Assembly: GCA_964012875.1 (NCBI GenBank)
Contig: CAXGUU010000050.1
Coordinates: 1 to 13,990 of the forward strand
Direction: 5' to 3'
From: CAXGUU01 sp964012875
GTDB taxonomy: Bacteria; Pseudomonadota; Gammaproteobacteria; Ga0077536
DNA: 13,990 bases
Shown here: piece after piece, positions 6,833 through 13,990 of the stretch
How positions within the stretch are numbered: the first letter of the stretch is position 1
Layout: each line of letters opens with the position of its first letter
Program-made: the position numbers and the translations under genes
The notes under the pieces: generated by a model
Told to the model about the DNA's origin: nothing
Database searches by the model: none
Seen by the model: only the letters and a program-made list of their open reading frames with translations

Positions 6833-8056
6833 ATGTGCGATGATCGCCACCTCATGACCCCCGGCGTTGTCCCCATCGCGGTTTTCTGGTTCCTGTACAT
6901 GGCGGGACTCGGCGTGATATTTCCGTACCTCAGCCTCTACTTTCAGGACAACATGGGTTTGAGCGGAACGCAGCTCGGCCTCGCGCTGGCGATGCACCCG
7001 CTGATGGGGATCATTGCCTCGCCCTTGTGGGGGCAATGGGCTGATCGCAGCGGGCGGCGTCGAGGCGCGGTCTTCTTGCTCGCATCGGGCACCGCAATTG
7101 GCTACTTCCTGGTTCCTCATGCATCAAGCTTTGCCGCCTTGCTACTATGTCTCGCCTTCCTGTCAGCCTTCGCAGCACCGGCGATGCCTGTAGCTTCGTC
7201 ACTTTCCTTTGCTGTTCTGGGCCACGGCGGCGCGGCACGGTTCGGGCGCGTACGCGTGTGGGGAACCATCGGTTACCTGATGATGATTCTCGTCTTTCCG
7301 GCCCTCCTGGCGTGGACGGGCGGCGACGCGTCGGTCGTCGGCAGTACGCGTGGACTGGAGTTGATCTTCCCGGTTGCTGCGATGCTGTGCCTGAGTTCGG
7401 CAATAGTCCTGCGCGGTGTGCCAGCGTCTGAGGCCGTCTCAGTGCGGGCCAAGCGTGGTGACCTTAGCGCGCTCCTGCGGCAACCCGCCTACCTGCGATT
7501 ACTCGTATTAGCTTTGTTGGCGTTTGGTTTGCTGACGGGACCGATCGCGCTCTTTCCCGTATTCGTGACTGAACGCGGCGGTACCATCGAGACCGTCAGC
7601 CGCTTGTGGATCCCGATGTTGTTACTGGAGATTCCACTGATCTATTTCGCCGGCGCCGGCCTGCGCCGGGTCGGGGCGCGCGGATTGATCGCCGCGGGTA
7701 TTGCGCTCGACGGAACCCGCTGGCTGGCCACGGCACTCATGCCGAATCTCGTGTGGATTTTCGCCATCCAGTTACTGCATGGCGCCGTGGTCGTAGGACT
7801 GATTATCGGCATGCAGCTCTACGTCGAAGCCGAAGTTCCCGATCGACTGCGCGCCACGGGCCAGACCGTGCTGGGTACGGTCATGAGCCTCGGTGCCGTG
7901 CTGTCTCACGTTTGGGCTGGTACGGCACTCGAGCACTGGGGTGCAAACGCGCCCTATTTAATCTCGGGACCGCTTTCAATTGGCCTCGGCATCCTGGCCT
8001 GGTTCTTTTTGCGGGCCCAGCCCCGACCGTTTGCCGGGGAACACCACGCTGATTAA
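6833..8056 (+). CDS. MFS transporter, LacY/nucleoside-symporter-like (MFS_1-like) type
   Basis: This 407-residue inner-membrane protein shows about 12 hydrophobic segments by eye, roughly two bundles of six split around residues 195-215 (the polar stretch SVRAKRGDLSALLRQ). The start FWFLYMAGLGVIFPYLSLYF and the cytoplasmic loop GQWADRSGRRRG (67-78, MFS motif A) are typical of the MFS_1-like group related to HcaT and LacY symporters. Substrate cannot be assigned; family members carry phenylpropionate, nucleosides or sugars, and others are drug exporters. ATG at 6833 gives the track-length protein, but a second in-frame ATG at 6854 would begin just before the first membrane segment, and neither has a convincing Shine-Dalgarno (GGGGTGGG lies about 13 bases before the first). 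It is divergent from the YghU gene and converges on the second GST with a 39-base gap. Confidence 0.88.
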   Translation: MCDDRHLMTPGVVPIAVFWFLYMAGLGVIFPYLSLYFQDNMGLSGTQLGLALAMHPLMGIIASPLWGQWADRSGRRRGAVFLLASGTAIGYFLVPHASSFAALLLCLAFLSAFAAPAMPVASSLSFAVLGHGGAARFGRVRVWGTIGYLMMILVFPALLAWTGGDASVVGSTRGLELIFPVAAMLCLSSAIVLRGVPASEAVSVRAKRGDLSALLRQPAYLRLLVLALLAFGLLTGPIALFPVFVTERGGTIETVSRLWIPMLLLEIPLIYFAGAGLRRVGARGLIAAGIALDGTRWLATALMPNLVWIFAIQLLHGAVVVGLIIGMQLYVEAEVPDRLRATGQTVLGTVMSLGAVLSHVWAGTALEHWGANAPYLISGPLSIGLGILAWFFLRAQPRPFAGEHHAD

Positions 8057-8095
8057 GAGCAGATAGCGATCGATTGTTCGTCCTTTGGTACCGGA

Positions 8096-8743
8096 CTACT
8101 TGCGGTAATCGGCATCGTCGAGACCGGCAATCGGAATAAACCGCGGCAATGACTTGATGCGCTCGATCCAGGCCTGCACCGACGCGTAAGGCTCAAGCGA
8201 GATGTTGCCCATGGGTGCGAGGGCCACATAGGGGAATACGGCAATATCGCCGATGGTCGGCCGCCCGCAAGCCAGCCACTCCCGCGACGCCAGATGCTCA
8301 TTCAGAATTTCGAGCGATCGCTGCCCACGGATTTTCGACGGTTCGAGATCTTCGCTGTAGTCGTGTGGAATGCCATTGCCGGAGATGCCGAATGACACGA
8401 TCGCACGGGCGGTAAAGACACCGTACTGAACCCAGCTCGCGGCAAACGCTAGCCATTCCATAATCGCGCCCTGTTCGGCAGCATCGCCGGGCCACCATGG
8501 CGCGCCGCCGTGCATATTTGCCAGGTACACCAGGATGGCGGACGAGTCACGCAGGGTGAGGTCCCCATCAACCAATACCGGCACTTCGCCACGCGGGTTA
8601 ATCGCCAGGAATTCGGGTTGGTGTTGAATATCCTGCATCAGGTCAATGTCGATCTTTTCGCACTCGATACTCAGCAACGACATCAGCAACCGTACTTTGT
8701 AGCTGTTACCGGATTCTTCGTAGGTGTAGAGCTTCATCGCCAT
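8096..8743 (-). CDS. Glutathione S-transferase family protein
   Basis: The 215-residue product has the canonical two-domain GST layout. The N-terminal thioredoxin-like half starts KLYTYEESGNSYKVRLL, with S11 or S14 in the position of the catalytic Ser/Cys/Tyr region, has the cis-proline segment GEVPVLVDGD and the glutathione gamma-glutamyl site DSSAILVYLA. The C-terminal helical half ends with the usual GRPTIGDIAVFPY capping motif. No Cys occupies the beta-class active-site position. The start at 8743 is chosen because AGG lies ten bases upstream; the open frame can be extended by three codons to a TTG that would sit almost on that AGG. The AtoE-type transporter gene ends 95 bases upstream on the same strand, so the two may be co-transcribed. 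Function is general glutathione conjugation or redox; the substrate is unknown. Confidence 0.92.
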   Translation of the reverse strand: MAMKLYTYEESGNSYKVRLLMSLLSIECEKIDIDLMQDIQHQPEFLAINPRGEVPVLVDGDLTLRDSSAILVYLANMHGGAPWWPGDAAEQGAIMEWLAFAASWVQYGVFTARAIVSFGISGNGIPHDYSEDLEPSKIRGQRSLEILNEHLASREWLACGRPTIGDIAVFPYVALAPMGNISLEPYASVQAWIERIKSLPRFIPIAGLDDADYRK

Positions 8744-8838
8744 ATGAATCAAACCTGTGTGCGTGGATCAATTGAAAAATACCAGCGTGCCGGGTGATGT
8801 TAGCGCAACGTTTGAATTCGGCCGAAGGCTGGTCGTTT

Positions 8839-10233
8839 CTACAACGGCGCCCAGGTCACGATGATGCCCGTGTAGATGGTCACCCACAGGAAGGGAATCA
8901 CGAGATAACCCATGACATCGCGCGCCTGAATGCGCACACCAACACCCATCACGGGCAGAATGGCGAGCAGAAAGAACGGCTGCAGCAGGTTACTCGAGGT
9001 CTCACCGTAGGCGACGGCCATGGCGATGCGGGCGATGTAAGCCTGGGCCTCAGCGGCCGGTAAATCCGCCGCCAGCGCCTGCGCCGTAGCCGTCATCGAC
9101 GGCCCCAGTACTGCCCACTCACCGCCGGCCGACGGAATGGCCATGTTAACGAGCGCGCCACTCAGTTGGGCGATAAAGGGGAATGTGGCCAGGGTTGCAC
9201 TGCCGGACAACCACGCGGCCGTCGCCTCGGCGAGGCCGGTGAACATCATGATGCCCATGATGCCGGCGTAGAACGGGTACTGAAAAATAATCCCCGACAC
9301 GTTAGCGCAGGCGCGCTTCATCGCGATGACGTAGCGGATGGGTGTGCGATGGAGGAGCAAGCCGATATTGATGAACACGAAGATCATGATGTTCAAATTA
9401 AGATCAAAACCGCGGGTCCGAAAATAGTCGCCAATGAACCAGAACCCGGCAGCGACAATCACCCACACCAGCAAGGCACTGTTATTCAGGCGGTCGGATA
9501 ACACGTTGTCACCCAGCTGCATGTGATGGGCTTCCTGCTCAATGCCCAGCAGTTTCGCCGCCGATTCTTCGCGTAGATCATCGATGGTCTCCGGCGATGC
9601 GTGACGTGGCCGTAGAAAATAGAACAGCGCCGGTACCGTCAGGAAAAAGACCCCCATCTGCAGCCAGTTCATGGTGCTGCCAAGCGTCAGATCAATGGGC
9701 ACGGTTTGCGTGAGGATGCCGGTCTCAATCAGAAAATTGTCCTCGGTATTCAACACCAGCGGAATCGAACTGGAGAGGCCGCACACCCACACGATACCCG
9801 CGCCGTAAGCACAGGCCGTCAGGTAGGCGTAGTCAACACCACGTACACGACTGGCGAGCTCGCGCGCGAGTACTGCCGTCAGAACCGCCCAGCCCCAGCT
9901 GACGAGCCCGAATACGCCCCCAACCACGCCGACGATGAAATAAACGCTGCCGGGCCCTCGCGCGAAGAGCGCCACGCGATCGATCAGGCGGCCAATCGCG
10001 GGAGAGAGGGCGATCGCAAACCCGGTGGTCAGCAGCAACACGACCTGCATGCCAAATTCCAGCAGGATCCAGAAGCCCTTGTACCAGGCATCGACAATTT
10101 GCTTCGGCTCGCTCGGTGTAAAGGCCGCCGCCAACACTGCGACCAGTATCGTCAGGATCAGTGCGAAAACGAAAGAATCAGGAATCAGGCGACGCAGGTA
10201 GCGTGCCAGCACGGCCCCAAGTTTTTGCAACAC
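8839..10233 (-). CDS. atoE: Short-chain fatty acid transporter, AtoE family
   Basis: The 464-residue protein is a polytopic inner-membrane transporter predicted to import short-chain fatty acids such as acetoacetate or butyrate, as AtoE does in E. coli (440 residues). Conserved AtoE stretches are visible throughout: LIPDSFVFALILT near the start, GFWILLEFGMQ, SWGWAVLTAVLARELA, NIMIFVFINIGLLLHRTP, FQYPFYAGIMGIM beginning at F317, IPSAGGEWAVLGP around 366-377, and the ending AYGETSSNLLQPFFLL and ARDVMGYLV. The open frame continues 88 codons further upstream, but that stretch has no membrane character and no AtoE similarity. GTG at 10231-10233 is preferred because GAGGGG lies ten bases upstream. 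No ato degradation genes (thiolase or CoA transferase) are adjacent. The gene is divergent from the amidase. Confidence 0.93.
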   Translation of the reverse strand: MLQKLGAVLARYLRRLIPDSFVFALILTILVAVLAAAFTPSEPKQIVDAWYKGFWILLEFGMQVVLLLTTGFAIALSPAIGRLIDRVALFARGPGSVYFIVGVVGGVFGLVSWGWAVLTAVLARELASRVRGVDYAYLTACAYGAGIVWVCGLSSSIPLVLNTEDNFLIETGILTQTVPIDLTLGSTMNWLQMGVFFLTVPALFYFLRPRHASPETIDDLREESAAKLLGIEQEAHHMQLGDNVLSDRLNNSALLVWVIVAAGFWFIGDYFRTRGFDLNLNIMIFVFINIGLLLHRTPIRYVIAMKRACANVSGIIFQYPFYAGIMGIMMFTGLAEATAAWLSGSATLATFPFIAQLSGALVNMAIPSAGGEWAVLGPSMTATAQALAADLPAAEAQAYIARIAMAVAYGETSSNLLQPFFLLAILPVMGVGVRIQARDVMGYLVIPFLWVTIYTGIIVTWAPL

Positions 10234-10243
10234 GTTTAACCAA

Positions 10244-10249
10244 CCCCTC
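10244..10249 (-). promoter_or_regulatory. Ribosome binding site that fixes the AtoE start
   Basis: GAGGGG on the minus strand lies ten bases before the GTG codon at 10231-10233. It separates the true AtoE start from the long upstream open frame, which reaches 10497 and overlaps the amidase start. Confidence 0.55.
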
Positions 10250-10428
10250 GATGATCTCGATGGTGAGGCACTGCGTCCGGCCCCCTTGCCAGGTCGCAAG
10301 GATATACGGCCCGTCCACCTCTCGTCGCAATGATATTCGGTGGCGCGCTTCAACAGGGAAACCAGTGCCACGATGAAATCCGGGAAGCGTCTGTTGCCTC
10401 GGGCGCGTCGCTCGCACGTTGAATTCGA

Positions 10429-10443
10429 ACCCGCGCAGCGGGT
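10429..10443. repeat. 6-bp hairpin just upstream of the amidase gene
   Basis: ACCCGC (10429-10434) and GCGGGT (10438-10443) pair perfectly around a 3-nt loop. The hairpin ends 19 bases before the GAGGAG ribosome binding site at 10463-10468. It could be a small dyad operator in the divergent region or a leader hairpin; six base pairs in GC-rich DNA may also arise by chance. Confidence 0.3.
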
Positions 10444-10473
10444 ACTGTCACGGCAAACGCATGAGGAGCCGCG

Positions 10474-11922
10474 ATGAAGGATGCCGAGATTTGCCAATCT
10501 ACCGCAACAGATATTGCCGAGCGGATTCGCTCGAAAAGGCTTTCCGCGAGCGAGGTAACCGAGGCCATCCTCGAGCGCCTCGAGCGGCTGAACCCGCGGC
10601 TACATGCGTTCTGCACCCCGGCGCCGGAACTCGCGCGCCAGTCTGCACGCGACCTCGATGCGCGCATTGCACGGGGCGAGTCGGTGGGCGCACTTGCCGG
10701 CGTCCCGATCGGGATTAAGGATCTCGTGCTGACCAAAGACATTCGCACAGTTTCCGGCTCGCCGGCCTATATCGACTTTGTGCCGGACGAGGACGATATC
10801 GTGGTCGAGCGTCTCAAAGCTGCGGACGCCATCATCATCGGGAAAACGTCAGTGCCTGAACTTGGCTTCAGTGGCGTTGCTGATAACCCGGTTTTTCCGA
10901 CTTGCCGCAATCCCTGGAACCTGGAGCGCACGCCCGGGGGTTCGAGTTCAGGATCAGGGGCCGCCGTCGCCGCGGGAATCGGCCCCCTCGCCGTCGCCAG
11001 CGATGGCGGCGGTTCGATTCGTATCCCTGCCGCGCATTGTGGCATCGTGGGCGTTAAAGCATCGAACGGGCGCGTGCCGCTTTACCCCGGCTGTCGCGAT
11101 GAGCGTTACCCGGGCGTCTCGAGTTGGGAAAGCCTTGAGCACATCGGACCGCATGCGCGCACCGTCGCCGATGCCGCCCTGATGCTGTCGGTGATGGGCA
11201 GCGGACCTGATGCGCGTGACCGCCACTCCCTGCCGGGGCCTGAGTTTGACTGGCGGCAATGCGCCGCCGCACCGGACCTGCGTGGTCTGCGCGTGGCTTA
11301 TAGCGCCGACTGGGGTTTCGCCGAAGTCGACCACGAAGTTCGGCAGATTGTTGAACACGCCGTTTCGGTCTTCGAACGTGACCTCGGTTGCACGGTCGAG
11401 CACGTCAATCCGCAGATCGACAATGCACTAGAATCGTTCTGGGGGGTGGTGGCGGCAGATTGCGACCTTGCCGGCATGCGCAAGCTGAGCGCTGAGTTTG
11501 GCGACTCGATGAGCCCTCACCTGGTTGAATTCCTGGCGCGCGAGTGGCGCGCGGAAGATCTCACCAATGCCAATATGGCGCGAAAAAAAATGGCGAACCG
11601 ACTGGCGCAATTCATGCAGCGTTACGACTTGTTACTGACGCCGACGCTGGCGGTGCCGCCGTTTGAGCTCGGGATTCAGGGCCCAGAGACCATCAACGGC
11701 GTCGAAGTTGCGGCGCACGCGTGGCTGGCCTTCACGTTTCCATTCAACCTCACAGGCCAACCAGCGGCCAGCGTACCGGCGGGTTTTACCGCGGCGGGCC
11801 TGCCCGTCGGCTTACAGATCGTGGGGCGTCATCTTGATGATCCCGGCGTACTCAGGGCCGCGGCCGCATTCGAAGCGGCGCGGCCCTGGCAGTCGACCTG
11901 GCCGGCCATCGTGCTTGATTGA
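10474..11922 (+). CDS. Amidase signature family hydrolase
   Basis: This 482-residue enzyme is predicted to hydrolyse an amide bond, with the Ser-cisSer-Lys triad visible as K82 (in PIGIKDL), S157 (in PGGSSSGSG) and S181 (in DGGGSIRIPA). The 24-residue spacing between the two serines equals that in fatty acid amide hydrolase. The N-terminal helix pattern (ERIRSKRLSASEVTEAILERLERLNPRLHAF, about 12-42) and the C-terminal GLPVGLQIVGRHLDD stretch are also typical, and the length is standard. It resembles GatA, but no gatB or gatC is adjacent, so a stand-alone catabolic amidase is more likely. The start is secure: GAGGAG lies five bases before the ATG. It is divergent from the AtoE-type gene across 240 bases. 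The substrate is unknown. Confidence 0.93.
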   Translation: MKDAEICQSTATDIAERIRSKRLSASEVTEAILERLERLNPRLHAFCTPAPELARQSARDLDARIARGESVGALAGVPIGIKDLVLTKDIRTVSGSPAYIDFVPDEDDIVVERLKAADAIIIGKTSVPELGFSGVADNPVFPTCRNPWNLERTPGGSSSGSGAAVAAGIGPLAVASDGGGSIRIPAAHCGIVGVKASNGRVPLYPGCRDERYPGVSSWESLEHIGPHARTVADAALMLSVMGSGPDARDRHSLPGPEFDWRQCAAAPDLRGLRVAYSADWGFAEVDHEVRQIVEHAVSVFERDLGCTVEHVNPQIDNALESFWGVVAADCDLAGMRKLSAEFGDSMSPHLVEFLAREWRAEDLTNANMARKKMANRLAQFMQRYDLLLTPTLAVPPFELGIQGPETINGVEVAAHAWLAFTFPFNLTGQPAASVPAGFTAAGLPVGLQIVGRHLDDPGVLRAAAAFEAARPWQSTWPAIVLD

Positions 11923-12018
11923 GCCTGAATGTTTGCGTACTCATCGCGCCATACTGCCATTCGTGTGGTCGGTGAACGGCACAGATCAATGCGGGTTGAG
12001 CCGCTTCGAGACCGGCCA

Positions 12019-12035
12019 TTCCCTGTGGCAGGGAA
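12019..12035. repeat. Perfect 7-bp stem-loop between converging genes
   Basis: TTCCCTG (12019-12025) and CAGGGAA (12029-12035) pair exactly with a 3-nt loop. It sits about 96 bases after the amidase stop and 63 bases after the lipoprotein stop, where a two-way terminator would be expected. There is no T-run after the stem on either strand, so termination is only suggested by position. The remaining 160 bases of this gap hold no convincing gene. Confidence 0.4.
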
Positions 12036-12098
12036 AAGAAAGCAAAGGCAGTCACAGTGCGGGGTTAACGCACGCCATCCGAAGTTGTTGCAGACCGG

Positions 12099-12677
12099 TT
12101 AGAAGCGCTCGAACGACGGCGGCTCGGCCTGCCCGGGGAAGTAGCGCACCATCGAAATTTCCGCGGGGGTCAACGCGCCTGAGAACAGGGCATCGACATC
12201 GCCCGCCACGCTCAGAATGGTCTTTTCGATCGCCGCTGTGTCCACGGCGATCGACAACGCTTTGCTCCAAACCGCAATTGCGCGATTATCGACGACCCTG
12301 TCCGGCGATGTTTTCGCCCATTCGGCTGCGATGCGCCGCCCCAGTAGAGTCATCCGTCGGGCAAGCTCACCGTCGACGCCCTCACCGGTCGCGGAGAGCG
12401 CTCGCTCGGTAATGTCCAGCCAACCAGTGGGATGATTGATCCATCCATAATAAAAGCGAACGACCCAGCGGAGGTATTCATTCGGGCGCTGATGCTGGTG
12501 ATTGGCGGTATCGGACACGTAGCGCGCCAGGAACCAGCCGCGAGGCGGAATTTCCTCGTCATCGGGCCAGTCGGCATCCAGCAACGGTACCTTTACGGCG
12601 CACGCCGTCAGCAGCACGGTTGCCACGGCGAGCAGCGGCCACCGTAGCTTTAATTTGATGTGGTTTGGAAAAATCAT
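12099..12677 (-). CDS. Lipoprotein of unknown function
   Basis: The 192-residue product begins with a lipoprotein signal: basic KLKLR, a hydrophobic core, and lipobox LTAC with the lipidated Cys at 26. The residues after Cys are Ala-Val, not Asp, so outer-membrane sorting is plausible. The mature protein starts with an acidic patch (DADWPDDEE) followed by a Trp/Tyr-rich segment (RGWFLARYV, EYLRWVVRFYYGWINHPTGWLD at about 67-88) and ends in helix-rich sequence. I do not recognise the family. The ATG at 12677 is chosen because it opens directly on the signal; the frame extends upstream only to a TTG at 12761, with no signal-like gain. No strong Shine-Dalgarno is seen. It converges on the amidase and is divergent from the Baeyer-Villiger gene. 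Confidence 0.78.
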   Translation of the reverse strand: MIFPNHIKLKLRWPLLAVATVLLTACAVKVPLLDADWPDDEEIPPRGWFLARYVSDTANHQHQRPNEYLRWVVRFYYGWINHPTGWLDITERALSATGEGVDGELARRMTLLGRRIAAEWAKTSPDRVVDNRAIAVWSKALSIAVDTAAIEKTILSVAGDVDALFSGALTPAEISMVRYFPGQAEPPSFERF

Positions 12678-12950
12678 GCTCGCGGACGGCAGGGTTGTTG
12701 GATAACTGATGTCAGGAAGACCCTGAATAGGTTTGGGCCGGGCATTTTTCCAAGTCCACAAAGTCCGGGAACAGCTTTGCGACCGTCTCCCGAAACCGAT
12801 CGTTGTGATGCTATGGACCTCACTGGTCGGTGATGCGGATAATTAGGCGCGACACCTTTGCCTCATAATCTTCACCGTGACAGAAAACGTGGCCCGGACT
12901 GGGACCGCGGCCTGGTCGCTTAAGTCGCGGAACGGTTCGCACAGCGTGGC
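12678..12950. other. Divergent intergenic region, lipoprotein / Baeyer-Villiger gene
   Basis: These 273 bases separate two divergent starts and should hold promoters for both genes. A CATAAT at 12864-12869 is a possible -10 box for the plus-strand monooxygenase, but no matching -35 hexamer is at the right distance. An in-frame TAA at 12921-12923 closes the monooxygenase frame upstream of its ATG. No RNA gene or strong dyad is evident. Confidence 0.4.
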
Positions 12951-13990
12951 ATGACGATTAGTAATAAAAACAGCACAAATTACGACTGCGATGTTGCCGT
13001 CGTTGGCACCGGCTTTGCCGGTATTTACGCCTTGTGGCAGGCGCGCCAGCGCGGCTTCAGTGTCCGTGGCTTCGACCGCGCATCAGACGTCGGTGGCACG
13101 TGGTACTGGAATGCTTATCCGGGTGCGCGCTGCGACGTCGAGAGCTACAACTACGCGTATTTCTTCAAAGACGACATCGTCCGCGAATGGGACTGGTCCG
13201 ACGCCTGCGCGGGCCAAAATGAAATTCAGCGCTATCTGCGATTTGTGGCGGAGCGCTGCGACGTTCTGAAAGACATTTCGTTTGACACGAAAGTCGTGTC
13301 GGCAACCTACAGCGAGGAGTCGGGCCTGTGGACGCTTGTGACCTCGACTAGCGAAACGGTAGTTTGCCGATATGCAATTCTTGCCATCGGCGCGCTGTCT
13401 GAGCCAAAGGCGCCCGACATCGAAGGGGTTGATGCCTTTGAAGGAGCGAGCTATTCCACCTCAAGCTGGCCACGCGACGGCAATGTTGATCTCAGCAACA
13501 AGCGGGTCGGCGTCATCGGCACCGGGTCGTCCGGGGTTCAGGTGATACCCGAGATTGCGAAGGTTGCGAGCGAAGTCCATGTTTTTCAACGCACTGCCAA
13601 TTACGTCCTGCCGGCGCGCTCAGGCCCGATGGACCCCAATCGCGTCGCTGAAATTCGGGTCGACCCTCAGGCCGTGCGCAAAGCTGCGCGCGAAACCTAT
13701 GGCGGCCAAACGCCGCTGCGCATGGGCGAGGAACGATTCCTGGATCTTGATGACGCTGCACGAGGCGCTGAACTACAGAAAGCCTGGGATGGAAACTACA
13801 TTGAACTCGCGTTCAGGGATGCTTATTTGCCGGAAGCGAACGCGGCCATTTCAGACTTCATCCGCCAACGGATGCATGAGACGATCGATGATCCACAGAC
13901 CGCGGAACGCCTTGTACCCTGGGACCATCCCTACGGCGGTAAGCGACCGTGTTTCAGCGGCGTCTATCTGGATACTTTCAATCAACCACA
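12951..13990 (+). CDS. Type I Baeyer-Villiger monooxygenase, 3' end cut by the window edge
   Basis: This flavoprotein is predicted to use FAD, NADPH and O2 to insert oxygen next to a ketone, giving an ester or lactone. About 346 residues are present; family members usually have 500-600, so the C-terminal part lies outside. Visible motifs: FAD-binding GTGFAG (19-24), the long BVMO fingerprint GGTWYWNAYPGARCD (48-62), the short fingerprint FEGASYSTSSWP (163-174), NADPH-binding GTGSSG (190-195), and FQRTANYVLPAR with R214. In the short fingerprint FxGxxxHxxxWP, Ser169 replaces the usual His. The rest of this stretch closely follows phenylacetone monooxygenase-like enzymes. ATG at 12951 is the only usable start because a TAA lies in frame ten codons upstream; the Shine-Dalgarno is poor. 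The substrate (cyclic, steroid or aromatic ketone) cannot be told. Confidence 0.93.
   Translation, partial: MTISNKNSTNYDCDVAVVGTGFAGIYALWQARQRGFSVRGFDRASDVGGTWYWNAYPGARCDVESYNYAYFFKDDIVREWDWSDACAGQNEIQRYLRFVAERCDVLKDISFDTKVVSATYSEESGLWTLVTSTSETVVCRYAILAIGALSEPKAPDIEGVDAFEGASYSTSSWPRDGNVDLSNKRVGVIGTGSSGVQVIPEIAKVASEVHVFQRTANYVLPARSGPMDPNRVAEIRVDPQAVRKAARETYGGQTPLRMGEERFLDLDDAARGAELQKAWDGNYIELAFRDAYLPEANAAISDFIRQRMHETIDDPQTAERLVPWDHPYGGKRPCFSGVYLDTFNQP

Noticed and set aside
5717..8851. 15-bp identical sequence TTCTACAACGGCGCC at 5717-5731 and 8837-8851
   Set aside because: One copy is the coding end of the AtoE-type gene; a single shared 15-mer in 14 kb of GC-rich DNA is near chance and no longer repeat surrounds it.
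9706..10239. 177-codon frame antisense to the AtoE-type gene
   Set aside because: Composition rich in Gln, Arg and His is typical of antisense to membrane-protein sequence; no motif is seen.
10234..10497. 88-codon N-terminal extension of the AtoE-type transporter
   Set aside because: It is Arg/Ser-rich without membrane character, overlaps the amidase start, and a GAGGGG precedes the GTG at 10233.
11663..12412. 249-codon plus-strand frame running from the amidase 3' end across the gap into the lipoprotein gene
   Set aside because: The protein is Arg/Ser/Pro-rich and low in hydrophobic core, and it overlaps two well-supported genes in other frames.
12678..12761. 28-codon extension of the lipoprotein from a TTG codon
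   Set aside because: It would bury the lipoprotein signal inside the protein; the ATG at 12677 begins directly on it.
1..13990. Search for CRISPR repeats, tRNA cloverleafs, transposase or toxin-antitoxin pairs
   Set aside because: None was seen by eye on either strand; the genes are ordinary metabolic ones, so no new defence or mobile system is claimed.

Overview
The window reads as chromosomal DNA of a GC-rich proteobacterium, most likely an environmental gammaproteobacterium. The basis is the DeaD/DbpA-type helicase with the gammaproteobacterial domain order, a close YghU-type glutathione transferase, an AtoE-type transporter, DUF1329, Shine-Dalgarno-led starts and a lipobox lipoprotein. 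That assignment is inference from protein style; no rRNA or other phylogenetic marker is present. I see no transposase, integrase, phage gene, CRISPR array or tRNA.

Layout, left to right. A short leader with a hairpin and a good -10 box precedes a complete DEAD-box RNA helicase (176-2035, +), closed by a compact hairpin. A probable Tat-exported split-barrel flavin-type protein (2087-2590, -) is divergent from a two-gene unit (+): an exported DUF1329 protein (2738-4045) and an Fe(II)/2-oxoglutarate-type dioxygenase (4100-5173). On the minus strand follow a small ABM-fold monooxygenase-like protein (5227-5559) and a YghU-type glutathione transferase (5770-6639), with a perfect 12-bp inverted repeat between them. 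An MFS transporter (6833-8056, +) converges on a second glutathione transferase (8096-8743, -). Upstream of that transferase, on the same strand, lies a short-chain fatty acid transporter (8839-10233, -). An amidase-signature hydrolase (10474-11922, +) is divergent from that transporter and converges on an orphan lipoprotein (12099-12677, -). The right edge cuts through a type I Baeyer-Villiger monooxygenase (12951-13990, +).

Apart from the housekeeping helicase, the genes are mostly accessory catabolic or detoxification enzymes and transporters: two oxygenases, an ABM protein, two GSTs, an amidase, two transporters and an exported DUF1329 protein. They are mostly single genes on alternating strands, so I read them as a loose metabolic neighbourhood and not one operon. 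I did not find a clearly new multi-gene system. The best leads are the Baeyer-Villiger enzyme, whose fingerprint has Ser in place of the usual His, the DUF1329-dioxygenase pair, the 12-bp inverted repeat, and the unrecognised lipoprotein. Several genes begin at a start inside a longer open frame; those choices are explained in the entries.
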